This document shows, piece by piece, positions 1 through 7,605 of a stretch of 64,000 nucleotides of DNA. The notes beneath the pieces are model-generated. The model ran no database searches and had not been told where the DNA came from. It saw only the letters and a program-made list of their open reading frames with translations. Made by a program: the position numbers and the translations under genes. The stretch is from JAHEKD01 sp965204695. Its GTDB lineage: Bacteria; Pseudomonadota; Gammaproteobacteria; Arenicellales; JAHEKD01. The DNA is taken from assembly GCA_965204695.1 (NCBI GenBank), contig OZ242007.1:2604001-2668000 (forward strand), written 5' to 3'. Positions within the stretch are counted from its first letter, which is position 1. Every line of letters begins with the position of its first letter.

Positions 1-255
1 AGGTGTCGATACTCCGGAAACATCCATAAACACGCAGTATGTTTTCTCAGGGGAGCGGGCGACCATTAATTTCATTACAGCCGTTTTGCCCAGCCTGCGT
101 TCATTTTCGATCCTAAGACTAGTGAGATCGAGACTTTCCCAAAATGCCATGGCCAATCGTTCACGACCAACAGTCTCATCCGGTGTCAGTTCCCCACCTG
201 GTGCTGAACGCATAGGTTTAGGATGAATAACTCTGCTTGGCTTGTTGTCAGTCAT
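1..255 (-). CDS. AAA-type ATPase, N-terminal part (runs off window)
   Basis: The minus strand is open from an ATG at 255 to the window edge, giving about 85 residues starting MTDNKPSRVIHPKPMRS. The stretch ENERRLGKTAVMKLM reads as a Walker A region of the kind found in STAND/AAA ATPases, where an RR.GKT motif follows a short lead-in. After it comes a beta strand (TYCVFMDVSG) as expected for a P-loop fold. The rest of the protein lies outside the window, so its sensor or effector part is unknown. It is transcribed away from a striking set of palindromes at 302-341. Family call by motif only. Confidence 0.6.
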   Translation of the reverse strand, partial: MTDNKPSRVIHPKPMRSAPGGELTPDETVGRERLAMAFWESLDLTSLRIENERRLGKTAVMKLMVARSPEKTYCVFMDVSGVSTP

Positions 256-301
256 GTAATTTTATTTTGGTTTCAGTTTGCTTTCTATTATACAGCAAAA
301 A

Positions 302-341
302 TGTCGTACGACAAATATGTCGTGTGACATTTTTGTCGTAT
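302..341. promoter_or_regulatory. Triple operator-like palindromes, 16-bp phased
   Basis: Three copies of a TGTCG half-site start at 302, 318 and 334, exactly 16 bp apart. The first is a perfect 12-bp palindrome (TGTCGTACGACA). The second is imperfect (ATGTCGTGTGACAT). The third has only the left half plus TAT. They lie just upstream of the minus-strand ATPase gene starting at 255. Regular spacing of palindromes suggests cooperative binding by a small dimeric repressor, which may autoregulate that gene. The protein that binds is not identifiable here. Confidence 0.55.
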
Positions 342-464
342 AAATATTGAATGTTTTGCTCAGACGAATAAGTACAGTATTTAATAATGATGACCCTTTG
401 TAATCTCTCATAGTTCATGTTACCGCTGCCAGTCGAGGGAATTTTTTAAATAGTTATTGCAAAT

Positions 465-483
465 GCAAATAAGAATCATTATT
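465..483 (+). promoter_or_regulatory. Fur-box-like site upstream of porin
   Basis: The 19 bases centred on AGAATCATTATT match 14 of 19 positions of the classical Fur consensus by hand count. The same 14-mer AAATAAGAATCATT recurs upstream of the iron ABC permease at about 5428, which strengthens the call. Its position about 115 bp before the porin start fits control of that gene. Confidence 0.55.
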
Positions 484-549
484 ATTCGTAATATTCAAAA
501 AATCCTGTGTTTAGCAGATTAGAGGCGAGGCGCTAAGGTCAAAATTTGA

Positions 550-563
550 TTGATCTTAATCAG
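550..563 (+). promoter_or_regulatory. FNR/Anr-like box upstream of porin
   Basis: TTGATCTTAATCAG matches the FNR-family pattern TTGAT-N4-ATCAA with one mismatch. The centre is only about 42 bp upstream of the start codon of the porin at 599. A factor bound there would therefore lie close to or over the core promoter and could repress as well as activate. Motif match only. Confidence 0.35.
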
Positions 564-598
564 AATTTTTTAATATCGTTATTTAAAGAGAGGACTTT

Positions 599-1585
599 AT
601 GTTCAAAAAGACTATCATTTCGTGTGCGGTAGCTGCCACGTTAATTCCAGTATCAGCACCAGTCATCGCTGACGATCCAACTTTATATGGCCGGGTGCGT
701 CTTGGTGTCCTCGTCAGTGATGTGGATAACGAAGATACGACCACTGATCTTGCAAACGTATCATCGCGTTTCGGCATCAAGGGCTCCGAAGATTTAGGCA
801 ACGGCTTGAAAGCGGTTTATCGTTATGAGTTTGCTGTTAATGCTGACCAGGGTAATCTTAGCTCAGCAGCAACACGCGAACGACAACGTAAATCTTATGT
901 TGCTTTAGAAGGAGGTTTTGGCCGCATAACTTTGGGAACGGAAGATTCAGCTGTTGATGTAGCCTCAGGTTATATCGATCCGACTGAAGATCTTGGTGAT
1001 AACATTAATCCATTTACTGGTCGGGCTGATAATCTTGTTCAGTACAGTTTTGCCACTGATAGTGTAGAAGCCATTTTTGGTGTAAAAGTTGATGGTGACG
1101 ACCGAGCCAGCGACAGCGGTGTGGATGAATACTATGCCTCGTTGCAATATTTCACTGGTGGTTTAATTGCTGGTGTGTTCTATGAACATAACGGAGACAG
1201 GGATGCTGTCATTGAAGAGGGCGAGGTGGTAGAAGAAGCAGAGGATGAGATTGATCGTATCGGTGCTGGTTTAATCTATGAAGCTGGGCAATTTCGAGTT
1301 GGCGTATTATATGCCCAGGAAGATAATGGTTCGCCAGATGATTACACCGGTTATGGTGTGAGCTTGGAGTATTCACCTACTGACAAGACTAGTTACGGTA
1401 TTGTTTATCAGGTCGCTGAAGATGACGATGACCCAGGCGCTGATGCTGATTACTCAATTCTAACAGCCAAATATTTTCTTAGTGCCCGAACCTCATTATT
1501 TGGTGAATATCTACATACCAATTTTGACTCGGATGAAGAAAATGATTCAGACGACCTCTTGATCGGACTAAGACACGACTTCTAA
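599..1585 (+). CDS. Outer-membrane porin (OmpC-like family), copy 1
   Basis: A 328-residue protein with a Sec signal peptide (MFKKTIISCAVAATLIPVSA, cleavage near VIADD). A beta-barrel of the Gram-negative general porin type follows: start LYGRVRLGV, strand motif SRFGIKGSEDLGNG, and an aromatic C-terminus ending in LRHDF, the usual BamA recognition end. It would form a diffusion channel in the outer membrane. Several predicted loops are strongly acidic, for example AEDDDDPGADADY. A second copy lies at 4023. The Fur-like and FNR-like sites upstream suggest iron or redox control. ATG is preceded by AGAGAGGA. An intrinsic terminator follows at 1611. Confidence 0.85.
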   Translation: MFKKTIISCAVAATLIPVSAPVIADDPTLYGRVRLGVLVSDVDNEDTTTDLANVSSRFGIKGSEDLGNGLKAVYRYEFAVNADQGNLSSAATRERQRKSYVALEGGFGRITLGTEDSAVDVASGYIDPTEDLGDNINPFTGRADNLVQYSFATDSVEAIFGVKVDGDDRASDSGVDEYYASLQYFTGGLIAGVFYEHNGDRDAVIEEGEVVEEAEDEIDRIGAGLIYEAGQFRVGVLYAQEDNGSPDDYTGYGVSLEYSPTDKTSYGIVYQVAEDDDDPGADADYSILTAKYFLSARTSLFGEYLHTNFDSDEENDSDDLLIGLRHDF

Positions 1586-1610
1586 ATCGAGTATTACTTC
1601 TCGACTCTTG

Positions 1611-1639
1611 ACGGGTAGTTCTCAGCTACCCGTTTTTTT
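1611..1639 (+). terminator. Rho-independent terminator of porin 1
   Basis: An 8-bp perfect stem (ACGGGTAG / CTACCCGT) with a 7-nt loop is followed by seven T residues, 25 bp after the porin stop. It also sits between this gene and the convergent ferritin gene. Confidence 0.85.
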
Positions 1640-1641
1640 GA

Positions 1642-2142
1642 TTACTCTGTTTCGACACTGCTGCGCTCACCGAATTTATCGTTTAAATAAAGAATTGCAT
1701 TGGCGTCGTTACCAGCTCGTTCCACTAGAGCTAGGGCTTCACTGACATTTTTTTCCTCTTCTACTTGTTCATCCACAAACCATTGTAGATGGCTAATTGT
1801 CGCATGGTCATTTTCTTTAGAAGCAAGTTCGTACATTTTATCAATAGACTTTGTATTAGCTTTTTCTTGCTCTAGTGCAACCTCAAAAACTCGTAATGGT
1901 GAATCGAAATGCATTCTAGGTGCTTGAATGGTATCTAAAATAACCTGGCCACCTCTATCCAGTAAATATTGAAACAAGCGCATAGAATGAGCAATTTCTT
2001 CTTCGTACTGCTGTTTGCACCAATGGGCAAAACCTGTGAGGTTCTCGCTCTCGAAATAGGCACTCATGCCCAGATAAATATAGGCAGCCGATTGTTCTTG
2101 ATTAATTTGTTGGTTAATAGCTTTCTGAATGCTGGTTTTCAT
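1642..2142 (-). CDS. ftnA: Non-heme bacterial ferritin
   Basis: A 166-residue four-helix ferritin for intracellular iron oxidation and storage in a 24-mer cage. Ferroxidase ligands expected for FtnA are present: E16, Y23, E49, H52, E93, Q126 and E129, in the contexts NQEQSAAYIY, EEEIAHS, LEQEKAN and DEQVEEE. Length and motifs match E. coli FtnA. It lies between two porin genes and next to a broken heme-utilisation gene, in an iron-related neighbourhood. Its own upstream region shows no clear Fur box, which is not unusual because ferritin genes are often regulated indirectly. Confidence 0.9.
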   Translation of the reverse strand: MKTSIQKAINQQINQEQSAAYIYLGMSAYFESENLTGFAHWCKQQYEEEIAHSMRLFQYLLDRGGQVILDTIQAPRMHFDSPLRVFEVALEQEKANTKSIDKMYELASKENDHATISHLQWFVDEQVEEEKNVSEALALVERAGNDANAILYLNDKFGERSSVETE

Positions 2143-2221
2143 CTATTTTTGGTTCATGTAATGGGTTTAAAAAGATCGATATTCTACATTAATATTTAAC
2201 TATCCAATGTCGTATGGATAA

Positions 2222-2257
2222 AAATACCCCGCCTGAGAAGGTGAAGTCGGGGTATTT
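2222..2257. terminator. Bidirectional hairpin upstream of ferritin
   Basis: A 10-bp perfect stem (AAATACCCCG / CGGGGTATTT) encloses a 16-nt loop. Read on the minus strand it is followed by TTTTT, the stronger terminator orientation. No minus-strand gene currently ends here, so it may be left over from a gene lost between this point and 2340, or may insulate the ferritin promoter. Confidence 0.5.
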
Positions 2258-2339
2258 GTTCCAGTTTAATGTGCCAGGCTCTTTCACCGAAGAGATAAAC
2301 TGGATTAAGGCTTACATATCATTAGTTTATAAAAGTCAC

Positions 2340-3375
2340 TTTGGTTTTTACTTCCGAAATCATGAATATCTGCAATGACATTCTAAATTACGAATCGTTG
2401 ATGCTGCTTATCAACTAGGCGTGTCTGAGGGAGAATTGCTTGCGAGTCAATACCCACATACTGCAATCCGTTTGTGCTGCGAATGACACCAAATTTTTTC
2501 GCGGTTAAAAGACTTAGGTCCAGGTATGGCCTTGTCTAGAAACCAATCCTCTGTACGCGAACGAGTAGGTGTTTACGACAATATTCGTATTACTCAGAGT
2601 ATGGGTTTGGTGATGAATCGTGAAATAGATTTGCGCATGTATTTAAATCGTTGGACACACGCATTTGTTGCAGACGTACAAAATCCCAAAGGAACTTTAA
2701 AAAGTCTGCAGTTTTTTGATAACCATGGCAAAGCAATTCATAAGATTTATTTAAAACCACAAAGTAATTTTGATGCTTATGAGCAATTGGTAGATGATTT
2801 GAGAGCCGAAGATCAATCGTCGACTATGTATGTTGTGGTTAACGGCGAGAAACAAGAATCGAAATTACCAGGTAAAACTCCCAGAACTAACCCAAATCAA
2901 GCAGCTCAACTAAAATCACAGTGGGCGATCATTAAAAGATCCACACCAGTTTTTTCCAATGCTCAAGAGGCTGGGTTTATCCCGTCAACAAGCTATGCAT
3001 CTGGTCGGACTGAATCTTGCTAAACCTTTACCCATAGATGCATTGGAGACCTGTCTACGAGTAGCATCAAGCAAGCAAATACCGTTGATGATTTTTGTTG
3101 CTAATCCAGGCATCCTACAAATTCATACCGGGGCTGTTCATAAAGTCAAACAAATCGAAGGCTGGATTAATGTCCTAGATGAGGATTTTAATTTGCATGG
3201 TAAGCAAACTGATATTGATGAAATATGGGCAGTTAAAAAACCTGCTGATGGAGGAGAAGTTAATTCACTGGAAGTGTTTGACAAGCAAGGTAATTTGATT
3301 GTCCAAATATTTGGTGAACGTAAACCAGGTCAATTAGAGAGAAAGTCATGGTTAAAACTCATTCAATCCTTATAG
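2340..3375 (+). pseudogene. hemS: Broken hemin-degrading factor (HemS/HmuS family)
   Basis: Conceptual translation shows a near full-length HemS-type protein, the cytoplasmic heme-handling partner of heme ABC importers. It includes KLRIVDAAYQLGVSEGELLA near the N-terminus, PGMALSRNQSSVRERVGVYD, and NPGILQIHTG in the second half. Three lesions break it. An in-frame TGA lies at 2376. A second TGA lies at 2484, where the family normally has Trp (CE-stop-HQIF for CEW). A +1 frameshift lies in the AAAA run at 2934-2937; removing one A restores KDPHQFFPML. No start codon is visible upstream of the first stop. The remaining open pieces are 2526-3023 and 2959-3375. I infer loss of function. Confidence 0.8.
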
Positions 3376-3384
3376 TTTGATTTA

Positions 3385-3590
3385 TTAATATTGGAAGTCC
3401 AGTACGACAACTAAGCCATTTATCTGTTTATGGTTTTCGAGCTTAAGATTGATACCATGTAAATTGGCAATGCGTTTAACGATTGCCAGACCTAGCTCAG
3501 TGAAATCTCAATTTCTGTCTCTGGATCACAGTAGCGAATTGAATTCTCGAGCAGCTTGTGTAAAGTCAGCAACTGGTGTAACCCTGAGCG
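3385..3590 (-). pseudogene. Histidine-kinase C-terminal remnant
   Basis: On the minus strand, two pieces of a sensor-kinase ATPase domain can be read. The first is an N-box-like piece (LLENSIRYCDPETEIEIS). After a frame break and loss of the expected D.G.G segment, a G2-box-like end follows (TELGLAIVKRIANLHG) with a stop at 3385. No intact kinase or response regulator is nearby, so this is the tail of a lost two-component system. Boundaries are approximate. Confidence 0.6.
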
Positions 3591-3608
3591 CTTACTTATA
3601 GATATCAT

Positions 3609-3893
3609 CTAAAAAAGCCATACATCAATTTTTTCGATCTGCGTTTCTACTGAATCGGTCAATAGGTTTTGTTCAATCACGGTTCTCAATTTAACTATTT
3701 GTTCTGGATCCGTAAACGCCAGATAAGCTTGCTGAAGCCAGGTTTCGACTGGTAAGGAAGCGATGCCATTTCTTAAAGAAGTTACGAATACCAACAATGT
3801 ACTGTGATTGCCGATCAGCGGTTCAAGTTCTTTATGGTAGGAGGTGGATCCTTTGGCTTCGTTGGCAATTCTGACAATCGCAGTGTCCATCAA
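3609..3893 (-). CDS. Hypothetical protein, 94 aa
   Basis: An open frame of 94 residues with no signal peptide, membrane helix or motif I recognise; it looks largely helical (for example LRTVIEQNLLTDSVETQIEKI). It lies directly upstream of the histidine-kinase remnant on the same strand, within a decayed zone, so it may itself be a fragment. No strong ribosome-binding site is visible. It may not be a real gene. Confidence 0.3.
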   Translation of the reverse strand: MMDTAIVRIANEAKGSTSYHKELEPLIGNHSTLLVFVTSLRNGIASLPVETWLQQAYLAFTDPEQIVKLRTVIEQNLLTDSVETQIEKIDVWLF

Positions 3894-4022
3894 TAATTCC
3901 TAATAGAGTTAATCATTGGTGAAATTATTGAATGCGAATCTTAAGAAACGTAAGAGATTAAAAAATTGCTAGGTTTAAGTGATTGTTGTTAAATTCACTT
4001 TTTTATTGCCTTTGAGAATAGT

Positions 4023-5012
4023 TTGCCCATCAAAATGTTCAATCTAAAACAACTTTTAGTGATCGGTTTGCTACTGATTCAGCTTCCTGCGTGGGCTGAT
4101 CCACAGCTATATGGCCGTGTACGATTGGGTGTTTTTGTTACGGGTGAACAAAATACGCCGACAACAGTAGATTTAAAAGACGTTACCTCACGGTTTGGAA
4201 TTAGAGGTTCAGAGGAATTAGAACAGGCAGTTGAAGCGATTTATCGCTATGAATTTGGAGTCAACGCTGATCGTGGCAGTATACACACAGGTGATAGGCA
4301 ACGCATTGCTTATGTTGGGATAAAGGGTAATTTCGGGCAGTTGATTGTTGGTACTGACGAAGCCGTGGCCGATGATGTATCGAGATACATTGATCCCAGT
4401 GAAGATATAGGCGATGTTATTAATCCTTTCAGCACACGAATTGATAACTTAATTCAATACACGTATTCCAATCAAAATTGGAAAATCGGTTTTGGTGCAA
4501 AAATTGATGGGGAGGATCGAGCCAGTGACACATTTGATGCCTACAACGTAGCTGTAACCTATTCAAACCAAGGTTTCAAAGTAGGTATTTACCATGAGTA
4601 TCTGGCTGAGCGTGATGCTTTGATCGAAAATGATGAAGTCATTGAAGTTGGGCGAGATGCCGTCAAAAGACTAGGGGTTGGTATCCGGCAAAAGCTCGAG
4701 CCGTTCAGTGTGGCTGCTTTGTATGTGACAGAGGATGATGGTTCGCAGGACGATTATTCAGGTTATGGTATTGGTTTTAAATATAATTATTCCGACAAAT
4801 TGCTATTTGCTATCGACTATCAGTCATCTCAGGATGATGACGATACCAAGGTGCAAGCGGGTAATTATTTATTGGTTTCACAATATCGCCTTAGTGCCAG
4901 AATCAAATTGTTTGTTGAGTATCTGAACACGAATTTCAGTTCGGCACAACAAAACGATACCGATCAGTTTTTGTTTGGTTTGAGGCACGACTTTGAAGTA
5001 GGTTCTATTTAA
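4023..5012 (+). CDS. Outer-membrane porin (OmpC-like family), copy 2
   Basis: A 329-residue paralogue of the porin at 599, with the same order of motifs: LYGRVRLGV, a SRFGI.GSE motif, the IDPSEDIGDVINPF loop, acidic loop QSSQDDDDTKVQAG, and a barrel end LFGLRHDF followed by five extra residues. The signal peptide is MFNLKQLLVIGLLLIQLPAWA. The start could be TTG at 4023, which has GAG at fair spacing, or ATG at 4035, which matches the paralogue's N-terminus; the second gives 325 residues. Probably a duplicated diffusion channel that has diverged. No Fur-like box was seen directly upstream, unlike copy 1. Confidence 0.8.
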   Translation: MPIKMFNLKQLLVIGLLLIQLPAWADPQLYGRVRLGVFVTGEQNTPTTVDLKDVTSRFGIRGSEELEQAVEAIYRYEFGVNADRGSIHTGDRQRIAYVGIKGNFGQLIVGTDEAVADDVSRYIDPSEDIGDVINPFSTRIDNLIQYTYSNQNWKIGFGAKIDGEDRASDTFDAYNVAVTYSNQGFKVGIYHEYLAERDALIENDEVIEVGRDAVKRLGVGIRQKLEPFSVAALYVTEDDGSQDDYSGYGIGFKYNYSDKLLFAIDYQSSQDDDDTKVQAGNYLLVSQYRLSARIKLFVEYLNTNFSSAQQNDTDQFLFGLRHDFEVGSI

Positions 5013-5425
5013 AAAACTTCTTTACATCGGTTCAAAAGATCCCTCCACTAGAGTCGGGATGACAGATTACCGTTATCTACTACCGCTTGTCATTCCGAGC
5101 GAACGAACAGAGCTGAGGAATCTATGTTGCTGTCCGTTTAGTTTCCCGGTGAAACGAGTTAAAGCAAATACGCATTGCACCACTTCGAGTGATTGTCAGT
5201 ATCTGAGCAGTGTTCAGGAGATACTGGATCAAGTCCGGTGTGACAGTGTTTTTTTAATGTACGTGCAACATGGTAAGCCTATATGATGTTATTCCGGCGT
5301 AAACCGGAATTACCTTCATAGGGCTTGCATTTCAAACGATGTGACGGTAATACCCTCTATCAGAGGTAATATCATGATCAATACATTCATTCTAAATGCC
5401 TAAGCGATTTAACACATCTGATTAT
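5013..5425. repeat. Intergenic repeat-rich gap after porin 2
   Basis: This gap has no convincing gene. It holds short intergenic repeats of the kind seen elsewhere in the window (AGATCCCTCCACTAGAGTCG and CTTGTCATTCCGAGCGAACG). It also holds small hairpins: TTCCGG CGTAAA CCGGAA near 5290, and an imperfect TACCCTCT / AGAGGTAA near 5350. An open frame at 5059-5286 is composed of these repeats and is not considered coding. Confidence 0.55.
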
Positions 5426-5444
5426 GTAAATAAGAATCATTCGT
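5426..5444 (+). promoter_or_regulatory. Fur-box-like site upstream of iron ABC permease
   Basis: The segment around AAATAAGAATCATTCG shares a 14-base core with the site upstream of porin 1 and resembles the Fur consensus. It lies 35-53 bp before the permease start, a position suited to blocking the promoter when iron is plentiful. Confidence 0.65.
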
Positions 5445-5478
5445 GATAATCTACCTTTCCCGTATATAAGTTTGTGCC

Positions 5479-7158
5479 GTGCAGCAGCTAGAACAGCCTA
5501 TAGCAATGCAAAATACTGAGTCCGTGTTTACGCCATGGAATGTATTGCTTGTCTTGTTGACGTTGATGGTGGTAATTCCGGTAGTGGCAATCCTAAGTAT
5601 GTCGTTGTTTCCTAAAGAAAATATCTGGCCTCATTTACTCAGCACAGTTTTACCGCGCTATGTGACTAATTCCATGCTGTTGATGCTTGGTGTGAGCATA
5701 GGTGTATTGCTAATCGGGGTGGCTACCGCTTGGTTTGTTACTATGTATGAATTTCCGGCCAAAAAACTTTTCGAATGGTTGTTAATTGTACCGATTGCAA
5801 TGCCGGCTTATGTAATCGCTTATGCTTACACCGATCTGCTTGAGTTTTCAGGGCCAGTGCAGGGGTTTTTGCGTGAATTATTTGGTTGGGTGAGTGCCAG
5901 AGACTACTGGTTTCCCGATATTCGTACTTTGCCTGGTGCCATTTTTGTCATGAGTTTGGTTTTGTATCCTTATGTTTACGTTACTGCCAGGGCCGGTTTT
6001 CTGGAATTATCGCCCAGTATGCTGGAATCCAGTCGGGTATTAGGGCGTGGTCAGACTTATACTTTTTTTAAAGTCGCTTTACCACTCGCCAGACCATCAA
6101 TTGTGTTGGGTTTAACTTTGGCTTTGATGGAAACGCTTAACGACTTCGGAACGGTCGATTATTTTGCTGTGCAGACATTCAGTACCGGTATTTTTGATGT
6201 CTGGCTTAATATGAATAATCTAGGAGGAGCGGCTCAAATAGCTAGTGTTGCTTTGATTTTTATTATGTTATTGGTCTGGCTTGAACGCGTTAGCCGTCGC
6301 CAACAACGCTACTATCAGCAAGGTCAGCGATTTCAGCATTTGCCAATTATCAAATTACAAGGACGTCAAAAATGGTTAGTTGTGTTTTTGTGTTTGTTAC
6401 CGGTGATATTTGGATTTTTCATTCCGTCCAGTTTGTTGCTTTATTACTCTATACTTTATTTCGCTGAAAGCTGGACAGCAGAATTCCGCACTTTATTTAT
6501 TAATAGTATTGGTCTGTCTTTAATGGCAGCGTTGGTAGCTACACTTTTCGCTGTTATCCTGGCTTATAGTCGTTGGTTATCACCACATTGGTTTAACCGT
6601 CTTGCGGTACGTTTAACTAGTATGGGCTATGCCTTACCCGGTGCTGTATTAGCCTTGGGTGTACTTATTCCTTTGGCAGGATTGGATAGATGGCTGGATG
6701 GTCTTAGTGAAAAATATTTTGGTTATGATTTAGGTTTGTTATTCACCGGCACGGTGTTTGCTATTTTATTAGCTTATGTCATTCGTTTCTTGGCAGTGGC
6801 CTTTGGCTCGGTTGAATCGAGCATGACGAAGGTAACACCCACCATGGATATGGCAGCCCGATCTCTAGGTTATACAGCAACCGAAACCTTGGTTAAATTT
6901 CATTTGCCGCTACTTAGGGGTGGGGTTGTTGCGGCTTTACTACTGGTCTTTGTTGACTGCATGAAAGAACTACCGGCCACCTTGATTCTGCGTCCATTTA
7001 ATTTTGACACCTTGGCGACTTATGTTTATCAATATGCTTCTGATGAATTAATTGAACAAGCCTCACTCAGTGCTTTGGTAATTGTAATATCTGGACTTAT
7101 TCCCATTATTATCCTTAATCGTTCGTTAACTCAATCTCGTTATTTGGCAGCAAAATAG
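5479..7158 (+). CDS. fbpB: Ferric iron ABC transporter permease (FbpB-like)
   Basis: A 559-residue inner-membrane protein with two fused permease domains and about twelve hydrophobic helices, the layout of FbpB/SfuB/ThiP-type importers. Each half has an EAA loop that docks the ATPase: around SSRVLGRGQTYTFFKVALPL in the first half and AARSLGYTATETLVKFHLPL in the second. It would move iron(III) handed over by a periplasmic binding protein. The start is GTG at 5479; ATG at 5506 is possible. The gene stands alone: no binding protein is adjacent, and an FbpC-like ATPase lies 14.5 kb away at 21720. The Fur-like box upstream supports an iron role over thiamine. Confidence 0.8.
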   Translation: MQQLEQPIAMQNTESVFTPWNVLLVLLTLMVVIPVVAILSMSLFPKENIWPHLLSTVLPRYVTNSMLLMLGVSIGVLLIGVATAWFVTMYEFPAKKLFEWLLIVPIAMPAYVIAYAYTDLLEFSGPVQGFLRELFGWVSARDYWFPDIRTLPGAIFVMSLVLYPYVYVTARAGFLELSPSMLESSRVLGRGQTYTFFKVALPLARPSIVLGLTLALMETLNDFGTVDYFAVQTFSTGIFDVWLNMNNLGGAAQIASVALIFIMLLVWLERVSRRQQRYYQQGQRFQHLPIIKLQGRQKWLVVFLCLLPVIFGFFIPSSLLLYYSILYFAESWTAEFRTLFINSIGLSLMAALVATLFAVILAYSRWLSPHWFNRLAVRLTSMGYALPGAVLALGVLIPLAGLDRWLDGLSEKYFGYDLGLLFTGTVFAILLAYVIRFLAVAFGSVESSMTKVTPTMDMAARSLGYTATETLVKFHLPLLRGGVVAALLLVFVDCMKELPATLILRPFNFDTLATYVYQYASDELIEQASLSALVIVISGLIPIIILNRSLTQSRYLAAK

Positions 7159-7605
7159 ATTCCCCCGGCCTTGTGCCAACGGCTTTTCTAATAACACCAT
7201 AATTTCAAACACCACAACTGTTATTCAGAATGTATGTTGAAACGGGCTTTCCAGGCTTATCTACACTATTCCGGCCTTGTGCCGGAACTTTATAGATAAG
7301 CCCGGCATTGAGTTATAGTGTTGATGGGCCGGGACAAGCCCGGCATTGAGTTATAGTGTTGATGGGCCGGGACAAGCCCGGCATTGAGTTATAGTGTTGA
7401 TGGGCCGGGACAAGCCCGGCATTGAGTTATAGTGTTGATGGGCCGGGACAAGCCCGGCATTGAGTTATAGTGTTGATGAGCCGGGATTAACCCGTGGTAG
7501 TCTGTTTCTTGCGAACGATAATAAATATTTTTTATACCCATCATTAACCGCTAATGCTCATAAACCGATTTGGTAACATACTGACTGTTTAATAAGAGAT
7601 TCACC
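7159..7605. repeat. Intergenic gap with palindromic repeats
   Basis: The gap between the iron permease and malate synthase has no gene. It starts with short palindromes (TTCCGGCCTTGTGCCGGAA near 7269), continues into the five-copy 38-bp tandem array annotated separately, and ends with about 110 bp of AT-rich sequence that must hold the malate synthase promoter. Confidence 0.6.
7298..7487 (+). repeat. Tandem repeat, five copies of a 38-bp unit
   Basis: Five head-to-tail units start at 7298, 7336, 7374, 7412 and 7450. Four are essentially identical; the last differs near its end (GATGAGCCGGGAT). Each junction makes a hairpin (GCCGGGACAAGCCCGGC). A diverged single unit occurs at 18616-18657, so the unit is a dispersed intergenic element that was amplified here. 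Confidence 0.9.

Noticed and set aside
2376..2486. TGA codons in hemS read as selenocysteine or recoded Trp
   Set aside because: HemS proteins lack selenocysteine, no selenocysteine-insertion hairpin was seen, other genes here use TGA as stop, and the gene also has a frameshift.
5059..5286. 75-residue open frame after porin 2
   Set aside because: Its sequence is made of dispersed intergenic repeats shared with other gaps.
7298..7487. Possible CRISPR array (regularly spaced repeats)
   Set aside because: The 38-bp units abut directly with no variable spacers, and no cas genes are present.
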